Of a DNA stretch of 64,000 nt, positions 34,895 to 44,659 are shown piece by piece (position 1 is the stretch's first letter; each line of letters starts with the position of its first letter). The stretch comes from JAPOXR01 sp964291445 (GTDB taxonomy: Bacteria > Pseudomonadota > Alphaproteobacteria > Rhodobacterales > Rhodobacteraceae): positions 496,001-560,000 of the forward strand of contig OZ219862.1 of NCBI GenBank assembly GCA_964291445.2, given 5' to 3'. The notes beneath the pieces were generated by a model that saw only the letters and a list, made by a program, of their open reading frames with translations, was not told the DNA's origin and searched no databases. A program made the position numbers and the translations under genes.

Positions 34895-35285
34895 CGACGA
34901 ACCCGCCGTCGCACTGCTCTGGCTCGATCATCGTGACCCCATGACCGCCATGCGCGTGAACCCGTGGCACCAACACCTCGGTCCAACGGATGCCGCCCCC
35001 GCAATGCCATCATGCAGTCGAAATTCAATCATCCTCTCCGGTTGTGGCCAAAGCCCCCCTCTCAGACGACCTGGCGCAGGAGTTGCCGCAAAATCGTCCG
35101 GATCCCATCCTATCGCATCTGCCACAACTTCGTCGCAAAGCCTCCGAACCTCGCATTTACCACCGGGAACTAGCGGCACCTTCAATTCGACGGCGCACCT
35201 TCAAATACGAGCGCATGGCCAAGCATCAACGGGCCCTTGGTCGAGCGCGTCGGTTTCTCCGGGATCCTTGCGTGACGGTTCGACC

Positions 35286-35313
35286 TTGTTCGGTTTTCTG
35301 GATTAGGTAGAAT
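35286..35313 (+). promoter_or_regulatory. Candidate sigma70-type promoter for the druH-druE unit
   Basis: TTGTTC (35286-35291) and TAGAAT (35308-35313) are separated by 16 bp and lie 74 bp before the druH ATG. The stretch is AT-rich against a GC-rich background. Transcription start mapping is absent, so this is a prediction only. Confidence 0.35.
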
Positions 35314-35387
35314 GGCAGCCAATTGGCCTGTACTTGCCGCGCTTTGCGACCCAGGTTCATCATCCAATTACGGCGCGAATATTGTTC

Positions 35388-38300
35388 ATGAATGTACTTT
35401 CAAGGATTGTTTCCGGGGTCAACTTGAAGCATCCAGATGGCCGTCCACTTTTTCGCTACCCGCTCCCTCCTGAAGTCTTCTCTGAACTCGAAATTTCATT
35501 GCGATCGCAGGTAGCGTTGGGCAGGAAGATAGAACTCTTGGCACCAGCATTCGTGCTTTGGGCTGCCGAACATATTCGATCGCGCTTCACTGGCGGATCA
35601 CTGAGTTGGACCTTTGTCTTGGACCCGCTCAACCTTCCGTCGGACGACCAGAACCTCGTTAGGGAAATTACCAAACAGGGCTTGTCTTGGTGGAACCGCG
35701 AGATCAAACAGACAAACACCGGAACACGGATGTTCCTGTACAGCATAGTAGCCGAAGGCGGAATTCCGGAAGCACTTCTCAAGGAGACCGGGCTTTATCG
35801 CAATGTCGTAATGGGGTTGTTGGCTGAAATCGAGGCCGAGGGTGGGTCTGGTGCCGAGGCTTGGGCTGAACAGATAGCATCGCGATGGATATCACGACTC
35901 CCTCAAACATTTCAAAGCTCCGACATGACACGGCTACTGGCTGGCCTCACCCTGTCTCTCGCCGAATTGCGCGCGTTATTGCCGTACGACTTGCCAGAAG
36001 CGGCTGCCGAACAATGGCTGAACAAGCACCGGCCCGGTTGGACCTCGTCCGTCCCCCTGCGCATGACGTCAGAAGTCGCCGAGGGCTTGATACGCCCTGC
36101 CTTGCAAGCCGAGCGCGATACTGGTCCACTTGTCGCTGGACCATTGTCCAGGCGTGAACTGCGACTTGGCGGTGACAAAAACTGGCTGCCTTATCTGATC
36201 CTTCACGAAAGTGGATGGTTGTCGGAGAGGTATTTCCCTGATGCCAGAGACTTGAGGCTTCGCCTATTACCAACCGAGGCAGAGAATATTGAGGGCGTGG
36301 GATATAGCGCTGCCCCCGGCAAAAAGGGCTGGCACCTTCGGCGTCTAGGTAAAGCCGGAAAAGCGACGATTCAATTGATGATTGATGCTCCTTTTGCACT
36401 CGCAGCCTTTGCGGACGGTCGACTAAAAGGTGAAGCGGTAATCGACGCTGGCGTTTTGAATCCAATCGAATCGCCAAGCTTTTGGCGAGCAGTCGAAATG
36501 AGCGAGGGCGCTGCAGCCGAACAACTAACACCGGTGAGGGGGCCTGCGCGAACTCGGGGGCCTTGCTTGTGGTTGCTTACTTCCAATGACGAGGAGCCAG
36601 AGGTCGGCGGCGGATGGACGCTGGACGATTGCGAACCTGCGCTAGGAGGTCATTTGTGGCGAATATCCGGCAGCGGCACAGTTAGAGTAGGTGAGAAATG
36701 GTATCGCGTCGAGACTGGAGCCAAGGAAGATGCGCCCGAGGTCAACCTGTTTTCGTTCGGCAAGACTCTCCGGGGATGGCGCATTGGCGGCAACATCCCG
36801 GCGTATCGTGGAGAGGTCGACATTCATGGACAGATAGGTGCGACCCCCCTCACTCGGGTAGCGAAACACGAACTACGGCGCATACAAGGACGCAATCTCT
36901 GTAACGAAATTATCGAATGGGTTCGAGAAGGTCAGGCACTGGCACGTTGCCGGGTCGTCCGGTTGCCTCAAAACGCAAGTTTGAATTTGCGTGAAGAGGC
37001 TGCGGGACGGATTACTCTTTCGGTCAGTGGGCTTGAAGCGGGATGGCGACTCCAATTCAGTGCCGGCAATCACAAGGCGATAAGCGAATTGCAGGGTGGT
37101 AGCGCGGAGTTGAAGCTTGAAACGCCCGGAAGGACGCCAGGCCTTGTCCATCTGAGGCTGTCTGAGCCAGCGACCGGGCGGTCAATCGTGTTACAAGCCG
37201 CTTGGCCAACCAGGAACGGGATGATCCTCGACCCCGACGGGAACCGGCTTGACCGGAACCAATCGATATCGGTGGAAGCATTGCAGGGTTGGCGAGTCCT
37301 GACACCGGATAGGATACCTGGAGACCTTCAGTTGCAGCTAGGAGGGCACCGACTGGTTTCGCTACCAGTTGAAGGCGAGGCACCGCTCGCGATCCATTCG
37401 CCCTTGCTCCGGACGATGTTGGCGCAGGGCGGTCCGGATGCCCAGGTCAATCTAAGTCTTGTCGTTTTCGGGCAGGAGGGTCCAAGACTGGAGGTTCGCC
37501 GTTATCACGATCTTGCAGTTGTCCATCAAGAAATGTTGCGGATGGGCTTGGAAAGAGACAAGTCCGTAATACCTGAAACCGCCCTTGCTTCTCAATTGAA
37601 CAAGACGCGTCGCGCGATACTGTGTGCGGTAGATTTGAGCAATTCCGACCGTATTGGGCCAATCGAGACAGAGGCCTCGGTTGATCTCGAAAACCACCTT
37701 GGAGGGTCAGGAGGACCATGGCTGCTTCAGTCAACCCTCGAGGGACAAGTTCAGCGCGCAGCGGTTTGGAATCCGCGCAAGTCTGACAAGGGCACTCGAG
37801 AAGACAGGATTGATGCCTATGCCGTGCAGTGGCAGAATCTTGTATGCACTCCCGAAGACCCTGATTGGGACCGATTGTGGGATCTTATTTCGGCGGCTCA
37901 GCAATTCGGTGACAGTGGCACACTTGATCAGGTGCAAGCCCTCGCTAGGGCGCCGGTCGCCGCAATATCCCTTTTGCTGCGCCACGACAAAGATCCTTCA
38001 AGTATCCTTTCCTTGGAAGAGGTCGTGCCGCTTTACTGGCCGACTTTGACAGTCCGGGATTTTGTGGCAGCAATCAAGACGGAATACGCGCGCCTGCAAC
38101 AAAAACTGTTGCCATACCTGGATGAATCCGAGGTCGGAGAAGTGATCGACCGGACCCTTGTTCGACGGATTGGCGATATAGTGAACTTACGGCCGGAATT
38201 GGCGGGCCACTTTTGTCATGCGCTGATCGTCTCCAACGCGTTCGAAAGGGCGATTGGCATCGCCGACTGTCGCAACACCATAAAGGCACTGTTGCTTCCG

Positions 38301-38603
38301 CTCCCGGCCGAGCGATTGGCGGAAGCGGCTCAAGAAGCCGCCAAGCGATTTGATCGGCTACCCCAAGGTGTTAGCGGTCTCAAACCGCTCGACCCTCCAG
38401 TTACTCTACCCTCGTTTAACACCTACGCACAGCCCGTGATCAATGCGCCGCTCGTCGTGGCAGAGATGGCGACAGGGCGTCGACCTGCGCCGTCCCCACA
38501 GGAAAAATACGTTCTTTTCATACTTCGGTTGATCGATCCGCTTTATTTCGACACCGCTTTACCAGCCGCTCTTGCTCTTTACCTGTCAAGTGATTGCCAA
38601 TGA
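35388..38603 (+). CDS. druH: Druantia type III protein DruH (putative)
   Basis: A 1071-aa protein with no enzyme motif that I can recognise. The N-terminal third is helical. The middle (about residues 390-720) is rich in beta-strand-like alternation and tryptophan/glycine (WRISGSGTVRVGEKWYRVE, GWRIGGNIPAYRGEVDIHG). The C-terminal third is helical again. It ends in an ATGA overlap with the DUF1998 helicase gene. This two-gene arrangement, a ~1000-1100-aa protein followed by a ~2000-aa helicase, is that of type III Druantia (DruH + DruE). The name rests on partner, size and order, not on a verified alignment. ATG 35388 is assumed; TTG 35334 is also open, and neither has a clear ribosome site. 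Base use is more AT-rich than the core genes. Its role in defence is unknown. Confidence 0.65.
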   Translation: MNVLSRIVSGVNLKHPDGRPLFRYPLPPEVFSELEISLRSQVALGRKIELLAPAFVLWAAEHIRSRFTGGSLSWTFVLDPLNLPSDDQNLVREITKQGLSWWNREIKQTNTGTRMFLYSIVAEGGIPEALLKETGLYRNVVMGLLAEIEAEGGSGAEAWAEQIASRWISRLPQTFQSSDMTRLLAGLTLSLAELRALLPYDLPEAAAEQWLNKHRPGWTSSVPLRMTSEVAEGLIRPALQAERDTGPLVAGPLSRRELRLGGDKNWLPYLILHESGWLSERYFPDARDLRLRLLPTEAENIEGVGYSAAPGKKGWHLRRLGKAGKATIQLMIDAPFALAAFADGRLKGEAVIDAGVLNPIESPSFWRAVEMSEGAAAEQLTPVRGPARTRGPCLWLLTSNDEEPEVGGGWTLDDCEPALGGHLWRISGSGTVRVGEKWYRVETGAKEDAPEVNLFSFGKTLRGWRIGGNIPAYRGEVDIHGQIGATPLTRVAKHELRRIQGRNLCNEIIEWVREGQALARCRVVRLPQNASLNLREEAAGRITLSVSGLEAGWRLQFSAGNHKAISELQGGSAELKLETPGRTPGLVHLRLSEPATGRSIVLQAAWPTRNGMILDPDGNRLDRNQSISVEALQGWRVLTPDRIPGDLQLQLGGHRLVSLPVEGEAPLAIHSPLLRTMLAQGGPDAQVNLSLVVFGQEGPRLEVRRYHDLAVVHQEMLRMGLERDKSVIPETALASQLNKTRRAILCAVDLSNSDRIGPIETEASVDLENHLGGSGGPWLLQSTLEGQVQRAAVWNPRKSDKGTREDRIDAYAVQWQNLVCTPEDPDWDRLWDLISAAQQFGDSGTLDQVQALARAPVAAISLLLRHDKDPSSILSLEEVVPLYWPTLTVRDFVAAIKTEYARLQQKLLPYLDESEVGEVIDRTLVRRIGDIVNLRPELAGHFCHALIVSNAFERAIGIADCRNTIKALLLPLPAERLAEAAQEAAKRFDRLPQGVSGLKPLDPPVTLPSFNTYAQPVINAPLVVAEMATGRRPAPSPQEKYVLFILRLIDPLYFDTALPAALALYLSSDCQ

Positions 38604-41600
38604 CTGCTTCGCAACTTCACCAAGTTCTCTCTCGCCTATCAAGCAGGGCAGCGTCGTCGGTGGTCGCGCGAGGGCGGATCGCGTCGCCCGCGCTGAATTC
38701 CGCGCTTCTGCGCCGACTGTCGGCCTCTCCCGGAGAAAGGGATTCACTATTTGCCGATCCGGTTTTCGAGGCAGCAAAAAATTGGGAACCGGCGGCTTGC
38801 ACCTTCGGCGATCTGGCGGGCGGACTTCTTCATGATGATCTTGTCGCTGCGCTGGATGATGCCGAGGAAGAACGGATGCCGCGCGACAGACATCCTTGGT
38901 CTCACCAGCTTTCGGCCTGGGAAGCGGCACGCGACGGCCTGTCTTGCGTTGTGAGTTCCGGCACCGGTTCAGGCAAAACCGAGTGTTTCATGATCCCAAT
39001 GCTTAACGACCTATTGTGTAACGAGGCAGACCGTTTGCCGGTCGGGGTCCGGGCGATCGTGATATACCCCCTAAACGCCCTGATCGAGAGTCAACGCGAG
39101 AGACTGAATGCCTGGACAGGACCAATCAAGGACAGGTTGAGATTCGCGCTTTACAACGGCCTTACTCCAGAAGCGCCGCGACAAGAGGACCGTGGCCGGT
39201 TGGGGCTTGCCGAGATCGGCAACCGCCGACAAATTCGCGAAAGCCCGCCCTCAATTCTTGTTACCAACGTAACTATGTTGGAGTATTTGCTCCTCCGCGC
39301 CAAGGACCGACCCATCCTGGAACGTTCGCAGGGTGCGTTGCGCTGGATCGTTCTGGACGAGGCGCATAGCTACATCGGCGCCCAGGCGGCCGAAATGGCG
39401 CTTCTGCTTCGTCGGGTAAGGGCCGCCTTTGGTGTTGAACCCGACCAGGTCCGTCTAATGGCGACATCTGCCACGATCGGCGAGGGAAATGGGACAGAAG
39501 TAAAACTAAAACGTTTCGCTTCGGATCTTGCGAGCATAGACGTGAGTCGCGTGCGGGTAATCCAGGGTCGCGAGGTTGAGGCCCGACTTCCGATAACCGC
39601 TAAGGACAAGGCATTTGAGTTGTTGGAGTTCCCCAAATTGTCCTCCCAAGAGTTGTGGGAGCGACTGGCACCCCATCCCCGAATTCAGAAACTCAAGCAA
39701 CAAATCTCGGAGCATGGCACCACTCTTTCGGATGCTACAACAATCCTATTTGGCCCCGAGAGCACTGGTCGAAAAATTGATACCCAACTGATACTCGACG
39801 CCGCCGCGCGTGCAAAGAGTCCAGAAACCGGTGATCGGCTCATGCCTTGGCGGGCGCATGTATTTCATCGTGCTCTGGGCGGTATCTGGGCCTGCGTCAA
39901 TCCAAACTGCGAGCACCGGGACGAGGAATTGTCGACTGAAGACTGCGGATGGGGTTTCGGCGCAGTCTGGTTGATGCAACGCGACAGATGCGATTGCGGT
40001 GCGCAGGTGTTTGAACTTGTCGCGTGCAACGAATGTGGATCTCCACATCTCCTTGCCGGGGTCGAATACGGCATCATGACGCGGCTGGTACCGAACCAGG
40101 CAAAGCATACCGACGATTACGCAGTGGATGTGGAACCAGATGTGGAAGACAATGGACCAGATGTAATTGCGCGGGGCATCGGCATTCTGTCATCAGCACT
40201 CCGGACGGATACCGGCAGGTACCTGAGAGTAGATGATGGAATTGTGTTCGACAACGACCCACCTGCCGACGCTCGCTGGATTCACATTTCTCTATTTGAG
40301 GATGAAGCCGCCCGCGACTGCTGTCCCGGGGCCGGAGAAGCTCGTATGGCCCCTCAGCGTTTCGGTCCGCCGTTCTTCATGGGCGTAGCAATGCCAACGT
40401 TGATCGAATCATTGGCCAGGCCATTGAGCGAACCAGGCAGACCGATGGGAGGCCGACGCGCCCTTACGTTTTCCGATAGCCGCCAAGGCACTGCGAGATT
40501 GGCCGCGAAACTCCAACAAGACGCGGAACGGAACCTGACTCGGGCGTTCCTCTATCATTCGGTTCAGGAGGGTCGCGTGCTGAGCGAGGAGGAACGGGCG
40601 AAGCTAAGACATCAGCGTGACACTTTGCTGAATGTAAACGATCCGGCGCTTGGTGAATTTATCCGGGACATTGAGGGCCAACTCCAAGGCGAGCCCAAAC
40701 CAATACACTGGACCAGCCTCGTCAATGCATTTGCACAACAGCGCGACCTGTGTGAGTTTGCCGCCGATGTGTGGCGAGAACGCGCTGGCGGCGGTCGTGA
40801 GTTGGCCCAAGATCCCGACAATCTCTCCCAGTTGTTCCTATATCGCGAACTGCTTCGTCGACCGAAGGTGCAAAACAACGCCGAGACGATGGGCCTTTTG
40901 CGCCTTTCATTTCCGGATCTCGAGCAAAATGCGATGCTGAAAATTCCGTCGGTTCTTGCCGAGTCAGGAGTGGACAGTCAGGGCTGGACGGGGTTGGCAC
41001 TAGCAGCGATCGATTTCGTGTTCAGGGACAGGCTGGCAACATGGTTGCCACTTGACCGAATGATGCGGTTCGTCAGTCCGCGGTCAAGTGGAAGGCCTTA
41101 TTCGATCTGCCGCCCTGAGCTGGCGGTTGCAGATCGTCCAAGAGACAGTCGATCATGGCCCGGCCCCATTCCCAGGCCTGGAAGGCCGTCGCGATTGCAT
41201 CGTCTAATTTATGCCTTGATCAACGGAGATTTGGAGAGTGAGGCAGATCAGAACAGGGCCAGGGATGTCCTGTCGGCACTCTGGACACTGATTGTCTCTA
41301 CGGCCGCTAGGGACATCGGGGGTGGAGCGTACCAACTCGACTTCAGAAAAGCTGCCGTGTCGCGGCTTGAATCCGGGTGGCTCTGTCCGGTTACACGGCG
41401 AATATTCGGATACTCTACTGCCGGACTTTCGCCATATGATCCGAGCCGACGTCTCGCGCCAATCGAATTGCCACGATTGCCGTGGGCGAATCGGGGCGGG
41501 CTGGATCCAGAACTTCGAACGAAAGTGATACGTTGGTGTGAGAATGATGAGCACGTTTCGGAGTTGCGCCGAGAAGGACTATGGACCAATCTACACGACA

Positions 41601-44600
41601 GGGCTGCCGCCTATGCTCCCTTTTTGCGCTCACAAGAACATTCCGCGCAGATCGAGCGACCGGTGCTCGCCGAATACGAGAGATTGTTCAAGTGCGGACA
41701 GATAAATTTGCTCAATTGTTCAACCACAATGGAAATGGGTATCGACATCCCGAATGTGCAACTGGTCGCAAACGGTAACGTACCACCATCGATTTCGAAT
41801 TATCGCCAACGTGTCGGGCGTGCGGGAAGGCGCAGCGAGCCTTGGGCCTTCGGCGTGACTTTCTGCAGAGACCTACCATTGGACCAAATGGTTTTTGATA
41901 ATCCTGGACACTTTCTCAAGACTTCGGCGACCGTGCCGGCAGTTAACTTGGACAGCCCAAGCTTGGTCGTTCGCCATGTTCATGCGGCGCTTCTCGGTGC
42001 TTTTCTGCGCGATTTGCCGGAGGGTTTTGACCTGCTTGCGTCGACGGGCATGTTCTTCGGTTCGACAGACAATGCCGATGAACCGGCTGAGGAGAATTCG
42101 GTCGCAGACAAGTTCCTTCAGGCACTCCGGGGAAAATGGTCAAGGTCCGACAGTTGTCGTACCAACCTGTCAAATTTGACACAAGATACCGCTCTTGATG
42201 CTATAGAATTTGAATTCCTGGCTGGCATGACAGCCGAAAGCTTCGAAAAGTTGTTGCGCCGCTGGCGCGAAGAATACTCCGAAATCCTCCTTCGGCGGGA
42301 TGCAGCTTCCGAACCGGAGGCTCGTCAAGCATTTGCAATTCGGGGGCGCCGGATGAAAGGCGAATTCCTACTGGCCGAACTCGCGCGGCGCGGATTTACA
42401 CCATCATACGGGTTTCCGGTGGATGTAGTGACTTTCGACCATCTTTCGGGCCACGAACGTGATGGTGACTATCAAACGGTCGCATTCGGAGACCGCCGAG
42501 GAGGGGCTTCTCGCACTCTCGATATTGCGATCCGCGAATATGCACCTGGTGCCGAGATTGTAGTTGACGGGCTGGTACATCGCTCGGAGGGCGTTTTGCC
42601 TGCATGGCGTGCAATGGCCGATGTCTCAAAACTTGAGGATCTACAATACTTCTGGGAATGTGCATCTTGCCGCGCATTCGGCTTGGCTCGGATGGTGCCA
42701 GAAGCCTGCCCGGAATGCCAAAGACAAAATCCTGCCTGGAAGAGGAGCCTTAGGCCAGCAGGATTTCTTGGACGACGCGCTCCGCATACGGGCTACGAAA
42801 ATCTTGGCCACGCACCCTATGAATTACCAAGGCTTTCAGCCTTCAAAGGCACATGGCGTGCATTGCCGGACCCTACGGCTGGGCGCTATCGAGCTGATTC
42901 AGAGGGGCAGATTGTCACTCTCAACTCGGGGCCACACACGAAAGGATATGCTCTATGCCTTGACTGCGGAAGAGCCGAAGCGGAGACAGAAGAAAGTGCC
43001 GGTGCGCCCATTCCAAGTGCTATCGGGCGGCACATACCGTTAGCCGCGGCGCGGGGTGTATCGTTGAAGGGAGGATATTGTCCAGGTGGCTTTGTCAGGC
43101 GCGAGCGTATTCAGCGCAATGTTCGACTTATCCACGCGGCTCAGTCAGATGTATTCGAACTGCAGTTACCGTGCGGAACGCAGCGAGAGGAGGGTCTTGC
43201 CTTGGCTGCAGGACTACGCGAGGCGCTGACAGAAAGGCTGGGAGTCGATGCCCGCGAAATTGGTGTCTCAGTTGCCGCCTCGAAGGGGTCGACGACTGGC
43301 AAACGGGTCTCAGCGTTCTTGTATGACCGTGCCTCCGGAGGTGCTGGATTCTCTTCTCGGCTGACCGAGGCTGAATGGTTCAGAGCTTGCTTGAAACGGG
43401 CCAGGGAACGACTCTCCTGTGTCGAGGCTTGCACGCAAGGTTGCCCAACCTGCGTTTTGCGACCAGATCTAAGCTTTGGCGAAGTGCGGCTGGACCGACC
43501 TGCTGGCCTGAAACTGGCCCAGTCGCTCCATGAATGCCTGGATATTCCTGAACGCTTAAGGGTATTTGGTCCAGATACCAAACTGTTGCACTCTACCCTC
43601 GGCGAATGGCTCGAACAGAAGAGCCGCACTACGGGCGCGGATTCGGTTACCATATATTTGCATGGAACCCCGGCAGATTGGGACCTTGCAGACTGGCCAA
43701 TTGGCGACTTGTTTCGGCGTCTTCAGGAAGTCGGAACGAGGGTTGAAGTCGTGCTAGAAAGCCGAGCGTTGACGGACAAGTGGCTTACGATCGCACAAAA
43801 GCTCGATCTCCATCGAGTGGCGGTAAACGCGTCTTTGAGACTTACGGAAGAGCCGCCTTTCGTGAAGGATCAGTCAGTTATTGCAACGCTCAAGAATGCA
43901 CAGGGGTCAACTGCGGTAGCAACGTCCGTCGCAGATGAAGCGATACCTGGCCCCCGTTGGGGGCTAGGAGAAGAGGCGCCACTGCTTCGTGGGCGTACAA
44001 ATAACTTGCCGAAGACTAGTGAATTTTCTGCAAAGCAGCTAGTCCGGTTATCTGGTGGTAATGCCCGGCTCATACAAGTGAGGGAGAGGCTAGACGGCCA
44101 TGCAGATGGATTTGGGCGTAGGTTTTGGAATCTTCTCAAGATTGAAGACCCGCTGATTGCAGCCTCGATTCGTACATATTGCGTTCGTAATGTATTCTAT
44201 AGTGACCGCTATCTCCTGACACCGCTGAATTTACGGCTGTTGTTGGAGGTTCTTCGTAATATTCCAGGTGGGCGGCCTCAAGAACTGAGTATTTTGACAG
44301 CCCGAATTTCCAGAAGAGGTTCTTCGGGATGGACAGTGTTTCATGCGTTTCCGGAAGATGGGATGCGTCGTTCCGTGATGCAGGAGTTGTTTCCAGAGGC
44401 TCAAATTGACATTACCGACAAGTCCCAACTTCCTCATGAACGAAGTTTGCGATTGGTCCTTGGCGACGACCGAGAGATTACTTTGCTTTTTGACCAAGGG
44501 TTCGGAGCCTGGAGGGCGCAGGGTACGCATCGGCACGACTTTGCGGCCAAGTCGTCAAGTCAGGCGCGTTCGCTGAGGTCGCAGAAATTTGTTGTGGCAG

Positions 44601-44659
44601 TCGAAAAAGGACGAGACGCGCCGATTGTGCTGCAAGTGAACGAATCGCAGGGTGCCTGA
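38600..44659 (+). CDS. druE: Druantia protein DruE: giant DEAH helicase with DUF1998 region
   Basis: A 2019-aa helicase. Motif I is SSGTGSGKT (119-127), then VIYPLNALIESQ, TNVTMLEYLL, motif II LDEAH (252-256) and SAT (290-292). A long insertion with a CxxC-rich cluster occurs at about 433-487. Then come motif V STTMEMGID (about 1038) and motif VI QRVGRAGRR (about 1070). A zinc-ribbon-like CxxC...CPxC lies at about 1351-1375. The DUF1998 region has YDRASGGAGF (about 1574) and CxxGCPTC (about 1610). Some 400 further residues follow. Size, DUF1998 and the coupled DruH-like gene support DruE over MrfA (shorter) or DISARM DrmA/DrmB (split proteins). The ATG overlaps the druH stop (ATGA). Anti-phage function is known for the family; action on DNA by translocation is inferred. 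Confidence 0.82.
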   Translation: MTASQLHQVLSRLSSRAASSVVARGRIASPALNSALLRRLSASPGERDSLFADPVFEAAKNWEPAACTFGDLAGGLLHDDLVAALDDAEEERMPRDRHPWSHQLSAWEAARDGLSCVVSSGTGSGKTECFMIPMLNDLLCNEADRLPVGVRAIVIYPLNALIESQRERLNAWTGPIKDRLRFALYNGLTPEAPRQEDRGRLGLAEIGNRRQIRESPPSILVTNVTMLEYLLLRAKDRPILERSQGALRWIVLDEAHSYIGAQAAEMALLLRRVRAAFGVEPDQVRLMATSATIGEGNGTEVKLKRFASDLASIDVSRVRVIQGREVEARLPITAKDKAFELLEFPKLSSQELWERLAPHPRIQKLKQQISEHGTTLSDATTILFGPESTGRKIDTQLILDAAARAKSPETGDRLMPWRAHVFHRALGGIWACVNPNCEHRDEELSTEDCGWGFGAVWLMQRDRCDCGAQVFELVACNECGSPHLLAGVEYGIMTRLVPNQAKHTDDYAVDVEPDVEDNGPDVIARGIGILSSALRTDTGRYLRVDDGIVFDNDPPADARWIHISLFEDEAARDCCPGAGEARMAPQRFGPPFFMGVAMPTLIESLARPLSEPGRPMGGRRALTFSDSRQGTARLAAKLQQDAERNLTRAFLYHSVQEGRVLSEEERAKLRHQRDTLLNVNDPALGEFIRDIEGQLQGEPKPIHWTSLVNAFAQQRDLCEFAADVWRERAGGGRELAQDPDNLSQLFLYRELLRRPKVQNNAETMGLLRLSFPDLEQNAMLKIPSVLAESGVDSQGWTGLALAAIDFVFRDRLATWLPLDRMMRFVSPRSSGRPYSICRPELAVADRPRDSRSWPGPIPRPGRPSRLHRLIYALINGDLESEADQNRARDVLSALWTLIVSTAARDIGGGAYQLDFRKAAVSRLESGWLCPVTRRIFGYSTAGLSPYDPSRRLAPIELPRLPWANRGGLDPELRTKVIRWCENDEHVSELRREGLWTNLHDRAAAYAPFLRSQEHSAQIERPVLAEYERLFKCGQINLLNCSTTMEMGIDIPNVQLVANGNVPPSISNYRQRVGRAGRRSEPWAFGVTFCRDLPLDQMVFDNPGHFLKTSATVPAVNLDSPSLVVRHVHAALLGAFLRDLPEGFDLLASTGMFFGSTDNADEPAEENSVADKFLQALRGKWSRSDSCRTNLSNLTQDTALDAIEFEFLAGMTAESFEKLLRRWREEYSEILLRRDAASEPEARQAFAIRGRRMKGEFLLAELARRGFTPSYGFPVDVVTFDHLSGHERDGDYQTVAFGDRRGGASRTLDIAIREYAPGAEIVVDGLVHRSEGVLPAWRAMADVSKLEDLQYFWECASCRAFGLARMVPEACPECQRQNPAWKRSLRPAGFLGRRAPHTGYENLGHAPYELPRLSAFKGTWRALPDPTAGRYRADSEGQIVTLNSGPHTKGYALCLDCGRAEAETEESAGAPIPSAIGRHIPLAAARGVSLKGGYCPGGFVRRERIQRNVRLIHAAQSDVFELQLPCGTQREEGLALAAGLREALTERLGVDAREIGVSVAASKGSTTGKRVSAFLYDRASGGAGFSSRLTEAEWFRACLKRARERLSCVEACTQGCPTCVLRPDLSFGEVRLDRPAGLKLAQSLHECLDIPERLRVFGPDTKLLHSTLGEWLEQKSRTTGADSVTIYLHGTPADWDLADWPIGDLFRRLQEVGTRVEVVLESRALTDKWLTIAQKLDLHRVAVNASLRLTEEPPFVKDQSVIATLKNAQGSTAVATSVADEAIPGPRWGLGEEAPLLRGRTNNLPKTSEFSAKQLVRLSGGNARLIQVRERLDGHADGFGRRFWNLLKIEDPLIAASIRTYCVRNVFYSDRYLLTPLNLRLLLEVLRNIPGGRPQELSILTARISRRGSSGWTVFHAFPEDGMRRSVMQELFPEAQIDITDKSQLPHERSLRLVLGDDREITLLFDQGFGAWRAQGTHRHDFAAKSSSQARSLRSQKFVVAVEKGRDAPIVLQVNESQGA

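Larger units (their letters stand above)
34867..35387. other. Intergenic left flank of the defence island
   Basis: This 521-bp stretch separates the core helicase gene from the island. Short open frames exist on both strands (for example minus strand 34928-35185), but none resembles a known protein. The segment may contain decayed coding sequence from an earlier insertion. No flanking direct repeat matching the right end (44660-44762) was found by eye. Confidence 0.5.

Noticed and set aside
35388..44659. DISARM, BREX or MrfA-type repair system
   Set aside because: DISARM splits helicase and DUF1998 into separate genes with methylase and PLD partners; BREX needs pglX/brxC/pglZ; MrfA is much shorter and lacks this kind of partner. 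None of these extra genes is present.
35388..44659. Mobile element carrying the defence genes
   Set aside because: No integrase, transposase or tRNA gene, nor any flanking direct repeat, was seen at either end, so only general horizontal acquisition is suggested.
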